Shown: positions 53,024-62,908 of the stretch, one piece after another
Numbering within the stretch: position 1 is the stretch's first letter
Layout of the letters: every line of letters begins with the position of its first letter
Made by a program: the position numbers and the translations under genes
Notes under the pieces: generated by a model
The model's database searches: none
What the model saw: the letters and a program-made list of their open reading frames with translations, nothing else
Told to the model about the DNA's origin: nothing
Assembly: GCA_038146805.1 (NCBI GenBank)
Contig: JAYQSH010000005.1
Location: 1 to 64,000, forward strand
Direction of reading: 5' to 3'
DNA: 64,000 nt
DNA from: CAIYXB01 sp038146805
GTDB lineage: Bacteria; Cyanobacteriota; Vampirovibrionia; LMEP-6097

Positions 53024-53053
53024 TTTACAAACCTGGAGCTTCTCTAGTATTAT
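53024..53053 (+). promoter_or_regulatory. Promoter before the 53,060 gene
   Basis: TTTACA (53,024-53,029), an 18-base spacer and TATTAT (53,048-53,053) precede the ATG at 53,060 by six bases, again placing the transcription start at the start codon. No Shine-Dalgarno is present. Confidence 0.5.
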
Positions 53054-53059
53054 CTTATA

Positions 53060-53815
53060 ATGGCTTGTGCGATATTTAAATTTGCAAAAAAACTTGCTTT
53101 CAAAAGACCCAGAAAGGCAAAAAAAGCTTATAGCCAAGAAGAAAAAAAAGATCCATCAACTGTCAAAAGTGAAGAAGAAAGACAATTAATATGTGAACTA
53201 TCCAAGAAAATAGAAAACCCAAATTACCAATCTAAAATTCTTCAAGACCTTGAAACTAACTATAAAAAAAAGAACCGCAACGCTAATTGGGATGTTTTTT
53301 TTAAAAACTTGAAACTTGCTAGTCTAATCAGGTTCTTACCAAATCAAAAGTTAGCAGAAGATCTGTTTAATCTAACTAGAGATGAACCAGAGCTTATGTT
53401 TGCTGAATATATTGCTAAGGGAGAATTACTCGCACTAAATACAGAACCACCATATGATGGGTTTTCTTCTGATGAGGAAATTTATGATGCAGTGGAAAAA
53501 ATCAGCAACGCAATTGAGAGAGAGATTTATGATAGCTACGATTCTACTAACGATGATTTTAGAAATTTATTAGAAGACAATGGTTATACAAGAGAAACAT
53601 TAGAGGATCATTGCATACAAAGTATTTTCAACCATGGCTTAAAAAAAGAATCAGTTGCTAGCGATGCAAATATTGAAAATCTAGATATATTGTCCTCTTA
53701 TTATGATGGTGAATACGACAAGTTAAAAAGGCTTATTGCTTCAACAAAGACCTTTAAAACATTAATGCAATACTTAGATACACAAGGTCAACAACACAAC
53801 TGGGCACCTAGATAG
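53060..53815 (+). CDS. Soluble helical protein of unknown function
   Basis: The 251-residue product has a very basic N-terminus ('FAKKLAFKRPRKAKKAYSQE') and an acidic, helical remainder ('LARDEPELMFA'-like 'TRDEPELMFAEYIAKGELLA', 'FSSDEEIYDAVEKISNAIER'). There is no signal peptide or membrane helix. No family was recognised. The mix of a basic arm and acidic helices could suit nucleic-acid binding or an adaptor. It is convergent with the PilM/N gene and overlaps its end by eight bases. Its promoter layout is like that of the giant gene. Confidence 0.6.
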   Translation: MACAIFKFAKKLAFKRPRKAKKAYSQEEKKDPSTVKSEEERQLICELSKKIENPNYQSKILQDLETNYKKKNRNANWDVFFKNLKLASLIRFLPNQKLAEDLFNLTRDEPELMFAEYIAKGELLALNTEPPYDGFSSDEEIYDAVEKISNAIEREIYDSYDSTNDDFRNLLEDNGYTRETLEDHCIQSIFNHGLKKESVASDANIENLDILSSYYDGEYDKLKRLIASTKTFKTLMQYLDTQGQQHNWAPR

Positions 53816-55142
53816 TAATCTTGTCAAATTTACCAGTTGGAGATTTTAATTGAGTTGAAATTTGAAACTCACTATAGACCTGCCCTGCTTCTTCGTAGTC
53901 ACGGGTTCCAATCACTAAGGCTTCATTGATAAACTTAGAATTATTATTTAAGTTGATAGAAAAATTAGACACATCTTGCACATTACTTGCTTTACCCACA
54001 ATCAACAATTTAGTTTTATTAGCACTAAGCCTGTCAAACCACATTTCTGGGGGAGTTAGCCGACTTAAATCTGTCAAAATCTCTTTCCAAGGAGTTCGAC
54101 GCTTAGTAATGTTCAAGTAAAACTCATGTTCAGCTTCATACTCGGCTTCTTTTACTTTTAAAGTTTTGTGTTCATTTAAAAGTTTTCTATATTTTGTAGA
54201 TTTTGCTCTTAAGGCGATTAGCTCTCTTTTTAAAGTGAAGTTATGCACATAGTTCATTCCAGACAAAACACAAAATGCAAATGAAACCAAGGCACAGACC
54301 ATCATACCGATATTTACCGGTGTCCAAGAAATTGGTGGATTTGGTAATTTGATTTCATTAATCAAGTTCAAACATTGCGGTGCATAGCTTAAGTTATATT
54401 GCAAATATCTAGTTGGATCTTCTGGAATTTCATAAGGGTAAGAGACTCCGTATGCCAAAGCCGAATCTCTCATTTGCGGACCAAATAGAAAGACCTTAGA
54501 CAAACTCAAACCATCTACACTATCAAAGTAGTCAACAATAAATCTATTAATATCACCAATTTGATCGCCATTATTTTCAAAAGAAGCTACTGCTAAAGGG
54601 TTGTCTTTACCCCAAATGACAATCTCTGAAGCTGTTTCGCCAAGCCAAACACTTGCTCTAAGTTGATTAATTTCTTCAGCTCCATGCAAATAAAAACTTG
54701 GCACCATTGCCGCAACAGGTTTTTTTAAACTTAAGGCAAGCAAGGTAAGTTTTTTAAAAATATTTTCTTTTACTGCAAGCAACATATAATCACATAGCTC
54801 TTGCTCTGCTTCAACTCTAGTTGTAACTTCAAGCTTTTGAATTGCAAATCTCTTACCAATAAGTTTTTTGTCTAATTCAAGTCGCAAAAAAACCATTTTT
54901 TCTTTGTCTGAGACATTTTCAGGCAAAGTAACAATTTGATGGTTTAAACAAGAAATTGGTAAGCTCGCGCACCAATCTGCAAAATAAATATTATTATCAG
55001 CTAAATCTCTTTTAATAACATCACAAGAGAGCTCTGTATTTTCAAAGAAATCTTTTACAGATAAATTAGTTGCAATAATTTTGTCTTGATGAGACAAGGT
55101 TATAAAATCTTCACTAAAATCAATTACTAAACTATTTGACAT
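53808..55142 (-). CDS. PilM/PilN-like fusion protein of the type IV pilus or type II secretion assembly
   Basis: The 444-residue protein has an N-terminal cytoplasmic part (about residues 1-270) that starts 'NSLVIDFSEDFITLSHQDKI' and shows actin-like PilM/GspL-like order, one transmembrane helix (about 283-303, 'NIGMMVCALVSFAFCVLSGM'), and a periplasmic coiled coil plus PilN-like fold ending 'WKEILTDLSRLTPPEMWFDR' and 'ISTQLKSPTGKF'. PilM and PilN normally are separate; GspL combines both. It sits upstream of nothing pilus-like but directly downstream of the prepilin peptidase, supporting the assignment. Confidence 0.65.
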   Translation of the reverse strand: MSNSLVIDFSEDFITLSHQDKIIATNLSVKDFFENTELSCDVIKRDLADNNIYFADWCASLPISCLNHQIVTLPENVSDKEKMVFLRLELDKKLIGKRFAIQKLEVTTRVEAEQELCDYMLLAVKENIFKKLTLLALSLKKPVAAMVPSFYLHGAEEINQLRASVWLGETASEIVIWGKDNPLAVASFENNGDQIGDINRFIVDYFDSVDGLSLSKVFLFGPQMRDSALAYGVSYPYEIPEDPTRYLQYNLSYAPQCLNLINEIKLPNPPISWTPVNIGMMVCALVSFAFCVLSGMNYVHNFTLKRELIALRAKSTKYRKLLNEHKTLKVKEAEYEAEHEFYLNITKRRTPWKEILTDLSRLTPPEMWFDRLSANKTKLLIVGKASNVQDVSNFSINLNNNSKFINEALVIGTRDYEEAGQVYSEFQISTQLKSPTGKFDKITI

Positions 55143-55150
55143 CTTTCTAC

Positions 55151-56303
55151 TTACTTAGCTAAAACTATCATAGCAGTAATAAAACTGATAGCCAATGCTA
55201 AACCTAAGGGCATAGTGCCACTCAAAATAGCTTTAATATCAAAACTTTCTGGACTTGCTTGCTCTTCATTAGTTTTAGCTTGCATTTGAAACTGGAAATA
55301 CTTTTTTATTATTTTGAACATGAGGAACATAAAAGCAAGGTAAAAAGAAGCTAGAAAAACCAAAAAGCTAAATTTAAAACCAATTACAGTTGCCATAAAA
55401 GCTACAAACATAACATCGCCGCCGCCTAAAACGGTTTTTTTATTGACATTTGAATTTTCATCTTGCTCTATTTTATTTTTTGCTAGTAAATAAGGGAAAA
55501 TTTCAAAAATTAAATAACTAAAACCAAGCAAAACAAAAAATATCTCTAAAGCGTGATAGCAAGAAAAATAAACTAAAGAAAGAACAACTAATACATAAGC
55601 CAAAAAAACTATTTTTTGATTTTTTAAAAGTTTTTCTTGCGCAAAGCACAAAGCCGATGAGCCATCTAATAAGGCATCTTCTTTGAAAAAAAACAAATTC
55701 AAAAAATACACGCTAATATCCAAAACAAAAGCAACAATAGCAAATTGTTTGATAGAACTAAACAGATACAAAAACACACTTGGCACAAAAGCTAATGTTT
55801 CACTAATACTTACACTTGGAGCGTAGTGCTCAGAACCAAACAAAGTTGCATAAATCAAAGCTAGTAAAATACCTAAATAAGTTAATTGGTGTGGCAATTC
55901 TTTGTGTTTTTGATCGATCAAACCTAGTGCCAAAGCTAAACTTATAAAAAACAGGAAAAAGAAAAAATCTAAAAGTATCAAAAAATAATCTGAGAACTGA
56001 CTTGCAAACAAAAATCTTTTTGCAGTAATTTTTACAAAAGGAAAACAAGCAAACAAAAAAAACTAATTCAATCGCTGGATAAAAATAAGGAATTTTTGTT
56101 TTGCAATTTGAACATTTAGCAAACAAAAACAAATAACTTATTAGCGGGATATTTTCATACCATTTTAATTGATAATCACATTCAGGACATTTAGAGCGAG
56201 AAAAAACAAAGTCTTGATTCTTTGGCACTCTTTTTACTAAAACACCGGTTAAACTCCCAAAAAAAAGAGCTACACAAGAAAGTAGTACCTGATAAACCAA
56301 CAC
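55151..56303 (-). pseudogene. pilD: Prepilin peptidase (A24 family), split by one frame change
   Basis: The first part (start TTG 56,303 or GTG 56,306) has the N-terminal cysteine domain 'SKCPECDYQLKWYENIPLIS' and 'KCSNCKTKIPYFYPAIELVF', two CxxC pairs. The frame then changes in an A8 run near 56,060 to continue 'ACFPFVKITAKRFLF', and the peptidase part shows the two catalytic aspartates in 'ALGLIDQKHKELPHQLTY' and 'LGGGDVMFVAFMA' (GxGD). It cleaves and methylates type IV prepilins at the inner membrane. Because the peptidase is otherwise perfect, the frame break is probably a sequence error. Confidence 0.85.
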
Positions 56304-56339
56304 AATTAAATTATTCCCAGTTGAGATGAGTAAAATATA

Positions 56340-58364
56340 TCAAAGTACATTAAAATCATCTTCACTAATAATCTTAACGCCTAAAGACTCAGCTTTATCA
56401 AACTTAGAGCCTGGGCTTTCTCCACACAGTAAAAAAGAAGTTTTTTTAGAAACTGAAGAACTTACCTTGCCACCATTTTCTTTTATTATCTTCTCATAGT
56501 GTGAGCGGCTTTGAGAAAGAGTGCCGGTAATCACAAAAGACTTATCAATAAACTTATCTCCTAAAACCTTTGCTGTTTCGGATTTTATGGCAAGCAAAGA
56601 AGGATTAGCCTTTAAATCATTTTCAAATTTAGAAAAATTCTCACTTGAAAAAAAATCTTTTAAAGACAAAATTATTTTTGGTCCTAAACCATCAACTTTT
56701 TCTAAATTCACACCAGCATTTTCAAGGATTTCAATTTTTAAAGAATTCAAATCACCATAAAAACTAGAAATTAATTCTGCCACATTGACGCCAATATGTT
56801 TAATACCAAAAGCATAAAGCAATTTTGAAAAATTCCTAGTTTTACTTTCGTGTATAGAATCAATAGCATTTTGAGAAGATTTTTCAGCCATTCTTTCTAA
56901 ATCTAAAAGCTGTTCTTTTTTTAGTTTATATAAATCAAAAGGGTAAGTGATTAATTGCTTTTCAAGTAAAGTGGCAACCAAAGCTGGACCAACACCACTG
57001 ATATCCATTGCCGCCTTTGAACACCAGTGCTCTATTCTACGTTGTACTTGAGCGGCACAGGTCGCAATATTAGTACAACGATAACTAACATCATCTTTTT
57101 CAACACTTGAGGCACATACAGGACAAGTCTCAGGTATCAAGATGGGCTTAGTAGCTTGGCTACGTTTTGTAAAATTAACCTCAATAATTTCTGGAATAAT
57201 CTCACCAGCTTTTCTCACTTTAACCCAATCACCAACTTGTACTTGTAGCCTTTGTATTTGATCAAAATTATGTAAGGTAGCTCTCTTTACAGTAGTACCT
57301 GCCAATTGTACAGCCGTTAGATTTGCAGTTGGCGTGATTGTACCAAGCCTACCAACTTCCATAGACACTGATTCTATTTGAGTTTCAGCAACTTCAGCGG
57401 CAAATTTTAAAGCAATAGCCCATCTTGGAGACTTGGCAGTAGAACCAAGAGTCTTTTGCAAAGCTAGCTGATTCACTTTAACAACAGCACCATCTATATC
57501 ATAAGCAAAACTATTACGAAGATTTTCAAATTTTTTGTAAAGTGCCACAACTTCTTCAATATTTTTACAAACAATATTGTTTTGCTGATTTGTCTTAAAA
57601 CCATATTGAGCAAGTAATTCTAAAGATTGAAAATGAGTTTCATAATTGAATTTTTCATTTTCAATTTTTGTATCAAGAGCATTAAAAGGAAACAATGAAT
57701 AAAAGAAAGCATCTAACTTTCTGCTTGCAGTCACATTTGCATCAAGCTGTCTCAAAGAACCAGCAGCTGTATTTCTAGGGTTTGCATAAACAGTTGCACC
57801 TTGTTGTTTTTGTTTGGCATTTATAGATTCAAAATCTTTTTTGTTAATAAAAACCTCGCCTCTTATTGAGATTGGTTCTTTAATGGAAATTGTTTTGGGT
57901 AAAGTTTCTATAGTTTTGACATTTTCGGTCACATCTTCACCTTCTTTGCCATCTCCACGAGTAGAAGCTCTCAACAACTTACCGTCTTTATAATCAATAG
58001 CAATACTTAAACCGTCAATTTTCAATTCAAAAACATATTCACGAAAAGTTTCAACACCAATAATTTTATTGATTCTTTGCTCCCATTCTAAAATCTCAGT
58101 TTCACCAAAAGCATTAGCTAAACTAATCATAGGCAAAGCATGTTTGAGTTTTGAAAATTTTGATTTAACTTCTGCAAGCCCAGCATACTGAGTTGGAGAA
58201 TCCTCACGTAAATAGTGAGGGTATTGTTGTTCGATTTGCTCTAATTCTTTTATTTGTGCGTCATATAGAGCATCGTCAACGACAGGATTATCGTCTTGGT
58301 AATAAGCAAGATTCCAAGATTTAATTTTTTCTACTAGTTGATCGTAATAATTTTTAGTGACCAT
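56340..58364 (-). CDS. ligA: NAD-dependent DNA ligase
   Basis: The 674-residue product has the complete LigA order: Ia domain, adenylation domain with catalytic Lys in 'ELKIDGLSIAIDY', 'GDGKEGEDVTENVKTI' and 'IRGEVFINKKDFE', OB fold with 'EVGRLGTITPTANL', a four-cysteine zinc finger ('CPVCASSVEKDDVSYRCTN' and 'CAAQ'), helix-hairpin-helix repeats ('MDISGVGPALVATLL') and a C-terminal BRCT domain ('FVITGTLSQSRSHYEKIIKE'). It seals nicks in replication and repair. Its start overlaps the permease stop by 11 bases. Confidence 0.97.
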   Translation of the reverse strand: MVTKNYYDQLVEKIKSWNLAYYQDDNPVVDDALYDAQIKELEQIEQQYPHYLREDSPTQYAGLAEVKSKFSKLKHALPMISLANAFGETEILEWEQRINKIIGVETFREYVFELKIDGLSIAIDYKDGKLLRASTRGDGKEGEDVTENVKTIETLPKTISIKEPISIRGEVFINKKDFESINAKQKQQGATVYANPRNTAAGSLRQLDANVTASRKLDAFFYSLFPFNALDTKIENEKFNYETHFQSLELLAQYGFKTNQQNNIVCKNIEEVVALYKKFENLRNSFAYDIDGAVVKVNQLALQKTLGSTAKSPRWAIALKFAAEVAETQIESVSMEVGRLGTITPTANLTAVQLAGTTVKRATLHNFDQIQRLQVQVGDWVKVRKAGEIIPEIIEVNFTKRSQATKPILIPETCPVCASSVEKDDVSYRCTNIATCAAQVQRRIEHWCSKAAMDISGVGPALVATLLEKQLITYPFDLYKLKKEQLLDLERMAEKSSQNAIDSIHESKTRNFSKLLYAFGIKHIGVNVAELISSFYGDLNSLKIEILENAGVNLEKVDGLGPKIILSLKDFFSSENFSKFENDLKANPSLLAIKSETAKVLGDKFIDKSFVITGTLSQSRSHYEKIIKENGGKVSSSVSKKTSFLLCGESPGSKFDKAESLGVKIISEDDFNVL

Positions 58365-59229
58365 AGCAATTTAATAATATCCCAATTAAAGTTAAAACCA
58401 AAACACAAACCGTGATATATACCAAAGTCTGTTTTATACCAACTGCTTTTTTATAAACAATAAAACTTGTCAAATTGATTGCTGGTGCAGAAAGCATAAA
58501 AGCAAGTAATGAACCTACTGCAACTCCATATTCTAAAAATTCTTTTGCCAAAGGTACATCAGCACCCGCACAAAAATAAAAAGGAAAAGCAAAAGCAATT
58601 AAAAACAAAGGTGCAAAGAAGTTGTCTTTAGTAGGTAAAACCAAAAAATCTACTAAAGAATTTACACCAAGAAAACTATGAATTAAACTTGCAAACAATA
58701 TTGCCAAAAAAATCCAAGGTAAAAAACTCATTGATAATTCTTTTAAATCAGCAATAAATTTATTGATAAAACTTGGTTTTGCACAACAGCCACTATCTGC
58801 ACAACAAGCACCAGCAATTTCTAACTTATAATTTTCTTTGCTTAAAAACTTTAAAAAGTAAGCAGTAAGCATGCCAAAAATAATCGAAAAAACAAAACGA
58901 TAAATAACTAACTGAGTTGAGATAGTTGCCGTTAAAATCATGGCTGGGATACTGTTGGCGTTTCCAGCTGTTAAAAACGCTATTAAATAAGTCCACTTTA
59001 AACCCTTTTGATTAAGTTTAATTGCCAGTGGGATCATGCCACAAGTACAAATTGGCACAAGAGAACCAAAGAGAGCCGCTAGTAACAAATTAAGAAAATC
59101 ATTTTTTGAATTTATATTTTTAACAAAAAAATCATCTGCAATAAAAAAATCTAATAAAGACGAAAAAAAAATCGCAACGAAGAATACAGGTAAAAGCTCA
59201 AAAGAGAGATCTAAAAAGTAACCTAACAC
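58354..59229 (-). CDS. YraQ/UPF0718-type permease
   Basis: The 291-residue protein has about eight hydrophobic segments and the family motifs 'LVPICTCGMIPLAIKLNQKG' and 'FYFCAGADVPLAKEFLEYG', with conserved cysteines. A cytoplasmic loop carries a Cys cluster 'GACCADSGCCAKPS', as in members linked to metal or thiol transport. Substrate is unknown. The start is probably GTG 59,229, just after two TATAAT sequences, and it follows atpB by 23 bases. Confidence 0.8.
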   Translation of the reverse strand: MLGYFLDLSFELLPVFFVAIFFSSLLDFFIADDFFVKNINSKNDFLNLLLAALFGSLVPICTCGMIPLAIKLNQKGLKWTYLIAFLTAGNANSIPAMILTATISTQLVIYRFVFSIIFGMLTAYFLKFLSKENYKLEIAGACCADSGCCAKPSFINKFIADLKELSMSFLPWIFLAILFASLIHSFLGVNSLVDFLVLPTKDNFFAPLFLIAFAFPFYFCAGADVPLAKEFLEYGVAVGSLLAFMLSAPAINLTSFIVYKKAVGIKQTLVYITVCVLVLTLIGILLNCYGH

Positions 59230-59252
59230 AATTATAATTATAGCTTTTAACT

Positions 59253-60059
59253 CTAATGATGTTCGTCATGCAATAAATGCTCAGCATGTTGCACAGCCGC
59301 ACCTATATAAACAGTTGACAAGATAGTAAATAAGAACGCTTGTAATAGACCAACCGCAATCTCAAAACCCAAGACCCCAGCAGGTAAAAACCAAGCACAA
59401 GCGGCAATTGCAGTTGCAAGTAAAGTTTCACCAGCAAAAGTATTTGCAAAAAGTCGCAAAGATAAAGTCAAAGGTCTAATTGCCAAATCCATTACTTCAA
59501 GAATGCACATTGGGTTTAATTTTGCCCAACCTTTTTTGCTTGGTGCAACAGGTAAGAACAATTCTACATATTTGAAACCAGCAACAAAAACACCAGTAAA
59601 AAAATAAGCAATTATTACTATCACCGCCATTCCAGCAGTAATATTAATATCGGCACAAGGAGAAGCTCCATGCCATGGGTGACTAATGTGTTCTACAGCA
59701 TGATGCCCATGTTCAGCAACTTCATGCACAGGCATTTGCGGCCACCAAGAAAAAATCGCTCCCATTTTCCATGGTAATAAACCAGCATAATAATTCACTA
59801 ATATAAAGAGGAAAATTGAACCAATAAAAAATACAAAGCTATCACCACGTTTACCGATTTGACCACTTGTTAAACTACGAACAAAAGAAAAAATACCTTC
59901 AGCAAAAAATTGTCTATTACCATATTCATTGATATTTACCTTTAGACCGGCAACCAAAAAAACCGCAAAAGCTAAAATCAAAGCCATACAAGCCCAAGCA
60001 AAATAAATAGAATCTGCGTGAAAACTTTGACCTAAAAAATGTGATTGAATATGTTCCAT
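59253..60059 (-). CDS. atpB: ATP synthase F0 subunit a
   Basis: The 268-residue membrane protein has five to six helices and the key region 'LRPLTLSLRLFANTFAGETL' with the essential Arg of the proton path, then a C-terminal 'AVGLLQAFLFTILSTVYIGA'. With the c-ring it forms the ion channel of the rotary ATPase. An extra loop with 'HEVAEHGHHAVEHISHPWHG' is rich in His. Only atpI lies upstream, and the next gene is a permease, not atpE, so the atp operon is split here. Confidence 0.94.
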   Translation of the reverse strand: MEHIQSHFLGQSFHADSIYFAWACMALILAFAVFLVAGLKVNINEYGNRQFFAEGIFSFVRSLTSGQIGKRGDSFVFFIGSIFLFILVNYYAGLLPWKMGAIFSWWPQMPVHEVAEHGHHAVEHISHPWHGASPCADINITAGMAVIVIIAYFFTGVFVAGFKYVELFLPVAPSKKGWAKLNPMCILEVMDLAIRPLTLSLRLFANTFAGETLLATAIAACAWFLPAGVLGFEIAVGLLQAFLFTILSTVYIGAAVQHAEHLLHDEHH

Positions 60060-60070
60060 AGTAAAATTCT

Positions 60071-60439
60071 TTATTGCTTAATTATAAATGGTGAAGCAAC
60101 TAATATTATGTTATAGCAAATAAAGCTCAAAGCAAGTGCCGTAAGACTAAAGTTAAGCTTAAGAATAAAAAAAACAAAGCTACTTGCTACAAAAAAAGCT
60201 CTAAAAGCAGAAAAAATAATTAGTAAAGTCTTATTTTCTATTTCTAGCTTCAACTTAGCCGCTAGCGATATCCAAAAGGCATTTTGCAACAATCGCAAAT
60301 ACAAATTAAAGACAATTGAGCCTGCCATAAAAGCCAAAGCAAAATTTTTATTATAAAGAACAGATGCTAAAGCAAGCACAAAACTGATTAACAGATGCCA
60401 ATTAATCAATTTATTAGATTGTAATTTCAGATCGAACAT
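60071..60439 (-). CDS. atpI: AtpI-like ATP synthase assembly protein
   Basis: The 122-residue product has four hydrophobic segments and the small-protein topology of AtpI ('ALASVLYNKNFALAFMAGSI' and 'YNIILVASPFIIKQ'). AtpI helps to assemble the c-ring. The call rests on size, topology and its position 11 bases before atpB. The sequence itself is weakly conserved. Its start is one base from the methyltransferase stop. Confidence 0.65.
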   Translation of the reverse strand: MFDLKLQSNKLINWHLLISFVLALASVLYNKNFALAFMAGSIVFNLYLRLLQNAFWISLAAKLKLEIENKTLLIIFSAFRAFFVASSFVFFILKLNFSLTALALSFICYNIILVASPFIIKQ

Positions 60440-60440
60440 T

Positions 60441-61169
60441 TTATGACTTAACTAATTTAGCAACAACTATTCTTGATTCAAATTTATTTTTTTGCATTGA
60501 GACAATCTGCCAATTTGCTTGCGCTAATAAATCTTCAATCTCGGTATCTGAATAATTGCGCAAAAACATACCATCACGAAATTGATCTGTATATTGATGA
60601 GTACCATCAGCAAGCACTTCATATTCGCCCTTGTTACCGGTTGCAACTTTATCAAAAACAGCAAACATTGTAGAGCCATTTTGCATATAGTCATTTGTTT
60701 TTAACAAAAACTCTTTGCCGCGCTCATAATCCAAATGTTCAAATGCTGCATTAATTAAAATTGCATCAAAATTGTTCTTAGCAAATTGCATTGAAAAAAT
60801 ATCTTGCTCTACAAAATGCACTTTATTTAAATCAATTTGATTCACAGCCAAACCACAATCAAAAAGTTTTTCTTGTGGTTCAAAAGATTTTCTTTTTTCT
60901 AAAAATTGATTTGCCATATTGATAGCAGATTTAGAAATATCAACACCAGTGACTTCAAAACCAAATTCATTTAAATAAAAGCATAACCAGCCAGTGCCAC
61001 AAGCCAAGTCTAAAACATGTTGTGCCTGATGCTCATGAAAAATTTTTGGAATGTCCGGTATGTAATCCAGTACATCAGGGATTTTTACACTAGGTTCTTT
61101 GACACGAGACCATGCTGTTTCCCAAAAGTCAATGTTTTTTTGATAACGATCAAGCTCTATTTTTGGCAT
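60441..61169 (-). CDS. Class I SAM-dependent methyltransferase
   Basis: The 242-residue protein has the Rossmann methyltransferase motifs: I 'VLDLACGTGWLCFYLNEFGF', II 'VTGVDISKSAINMANQFL', and IV 'FDAILINAAFEHLDYERG'. The best resemblance is to UbiG/UbiE-like and thiopurine-type small-molecule methyltransferases, but the acceptor cannot be told. A TATAAT sits four bases before the ATG on the minus strand. It lies between argS and atpI. Confidence 0.85.
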   Translation of the reverse strand: MPKIELDRYQKNIDFWETAWSRVKEPSVKIPDVLDYIPDIPKIFHEHQAQHVLDLACGTGWLCFYLNEFGFEVTGVDISKSAINMANQFLEKRKSFEPQEKLFDCGLAVNQIDLNKVHFVEQDIFSMQFAKNNFDAILINAAFEHLDYERGKEFLLKTNDYMQNGSTMFAVFDKVATGNKGEYEVLADGTHQYTDQFRDGMFLRNYSDTEIEDLLAQANWQIVSMQKNKFESRIVVAKLVKS

Positions 61170-61192
61170 AAGGATTATACTAGCATTTTCAT

Positions 61193-62908
61193 TTACATAG
61201 ACTCAGGAGCTGCAATTCCCAAAATTGATAAACAATCAAACAAAATATTTTTAGTAGCACTAACAATTGCTAGGCGTGCTTTAGTCAAAGCAGGATCATC
61301 TGTAATCACTCTATTATGCGTATAAAATTGATGGAACAAACTTGCTAGTTCTTTGAGGTAATGAGCTAATTTATTTGGAGCTCTATTTAATGCTGAATCA
61401 TAAATCAAATCAGGATACTGTGCCAAAAATAAAATCAATTGCTTTGTTGATTTTTCTTCTTCTGGGCTAATGTCATTAAAAACATTTTGAAAATTTAAGC
61501 TCGAAGTTTTAAAATCTGCATATTTAGAATCAAGCTCTTGAATATTTCTTAAAATACTACAAGATCTTGCATGAGCGTATTGAATATAATAGACCGGGTT
61601 ATCCTTATCTTGTTTTTTTGCTAATTCCAGATCAAAAACTATTCTATTATTAGCTTGGCTTTCAACTAAGAAATAACGAAAAGCATCAAGACCAACTTCA
61701 GAAATCAAATCAGAAATTGTGACTATATTGCCACTACGTTTTGACATTTTTACTTCTTGACCTGCTTTTGTTAAAGAAACCATTTGAATTAAAACAATAT
61801 CTAACTTAGATGAATCTAAAGCAACTGCTTCTAAAATACCTTTCATACCAGCAATCTGACCATGATGATCAGCACCCCATAGATTAATGAGTAAGTCAAA
61901 ACCTCTTTCTAATTTATCTTTATGATAAGCAAGATCAGCCGCCAAATAAGTATATTTGCCATCTTGTTTTTTTAAAACACGGTCTCTTTCATCACCAAAT
62001 TCTTGAGCTTTAAACCAAAGCGCGCCATCCTGCTCATAAGCAAAGCCTTTCTCTAACAGGAGTTCACAAGCCTGCGACACTTTTTGTGTTGCATGTAAAT
62101 TTTCTTTTTCTGAATACCATTTTTCAAAAACAACATTTGCATTTGCTAAAACTTGGTTTTGCCAATCTAGAAATCTTTGTTTGGCAACTAAGGCATATTC
62201 ATCAACTGCAATATTTGCGAAATCTTCTTTAAGTTCTGACTTATAAAAATCAGGACCTAAAAACTCAAGCATAGAGTCTAAAGGATAGTTGTTTTCACTA
62301 TCGTACTGAGCTTCATCTAATAATTTTTCTTGTATCAAGATTGCTTGTTTTGCAGAGTTACCGAGTTTATCGATTTGAGCACCAGCATCATTGATATAAA
62401 ATTCATTGTGTACTTGATAGCCAGCTTTTATCAATAATTTCGCTAAGGCACTTCCTAAAACTGCTTGTCGCCCATGACCCAAATGTAAATCACCTGTTGG
62501 ATTTGCTGACACATACTCTAGTAAAATACTTTTGACATTCTGCTCAGGTTTATTAGAAGAATTTAGCTGGGCGTAATTCTCAGGATCATTGTTTATTTCA
62601 GAAACTATTTCTTGTAAAGAATCCCAAGTCAATTTCAAATTGATAAAACCGGGGACCTGCAATTTCAACACTTTGAAAATTATTTTTGTCTATGTTGTTT
62701 GTAATTGCTTGAGCAATATTTCTAGGTGGAATCTTTGCATCTTTAGTCAATTTCATGGCTATGCTAATTGCCCGATCACCATGATCTGGGTTTTTGGAAG
62801 ATCTACAGGAATCACATTAGGCAAATCTTTCAACTCACCAAGCTCACCGTTAGCTAATGCTTTTGTGAGGGCTTCTAAAATATTTTTTTCTATTTTATCT
62901 TTTAACAT
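61193..62908 (-). pseudogene. argS: Arginyl-tRNA synthetase, two compensating frame changes near the N-terminus
   Basis: From ATG 62,908 the sequence reads 'MLKDKIEKNILEALTKALAN' and 'LPNVIPVDLPK'. One A is missing in the run near 62,795, after which the right frame reads 'NPDHGDRAISIAMKLTKDAK' and 'AITNNIDKNNFQSVEIAG'. An extra C near 62,658 returns it to the original frame: 'PGFINLKLTWDSLQ', then intact. HIGH is 'ANPTGDLHLGHGRQAV', KMSKS is 'VKMSKRSGN', and the C-terminal anticodon-binding helices end '...GIAAPESM'. A ~571-residue ArgS is normal. Since this enzyme is essential and otherwise perfect, the two indels are probably sequence errors. Its ATG overlaps the upstream stop. Confidence 0.9.

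Noticed and set aside
61017..61325. Plus-strand open frames opposite argS and the methyltransferase gene
   Set aside because: They overlap genes with clear catalytic motifs on the minus strand and have no protein-like features.
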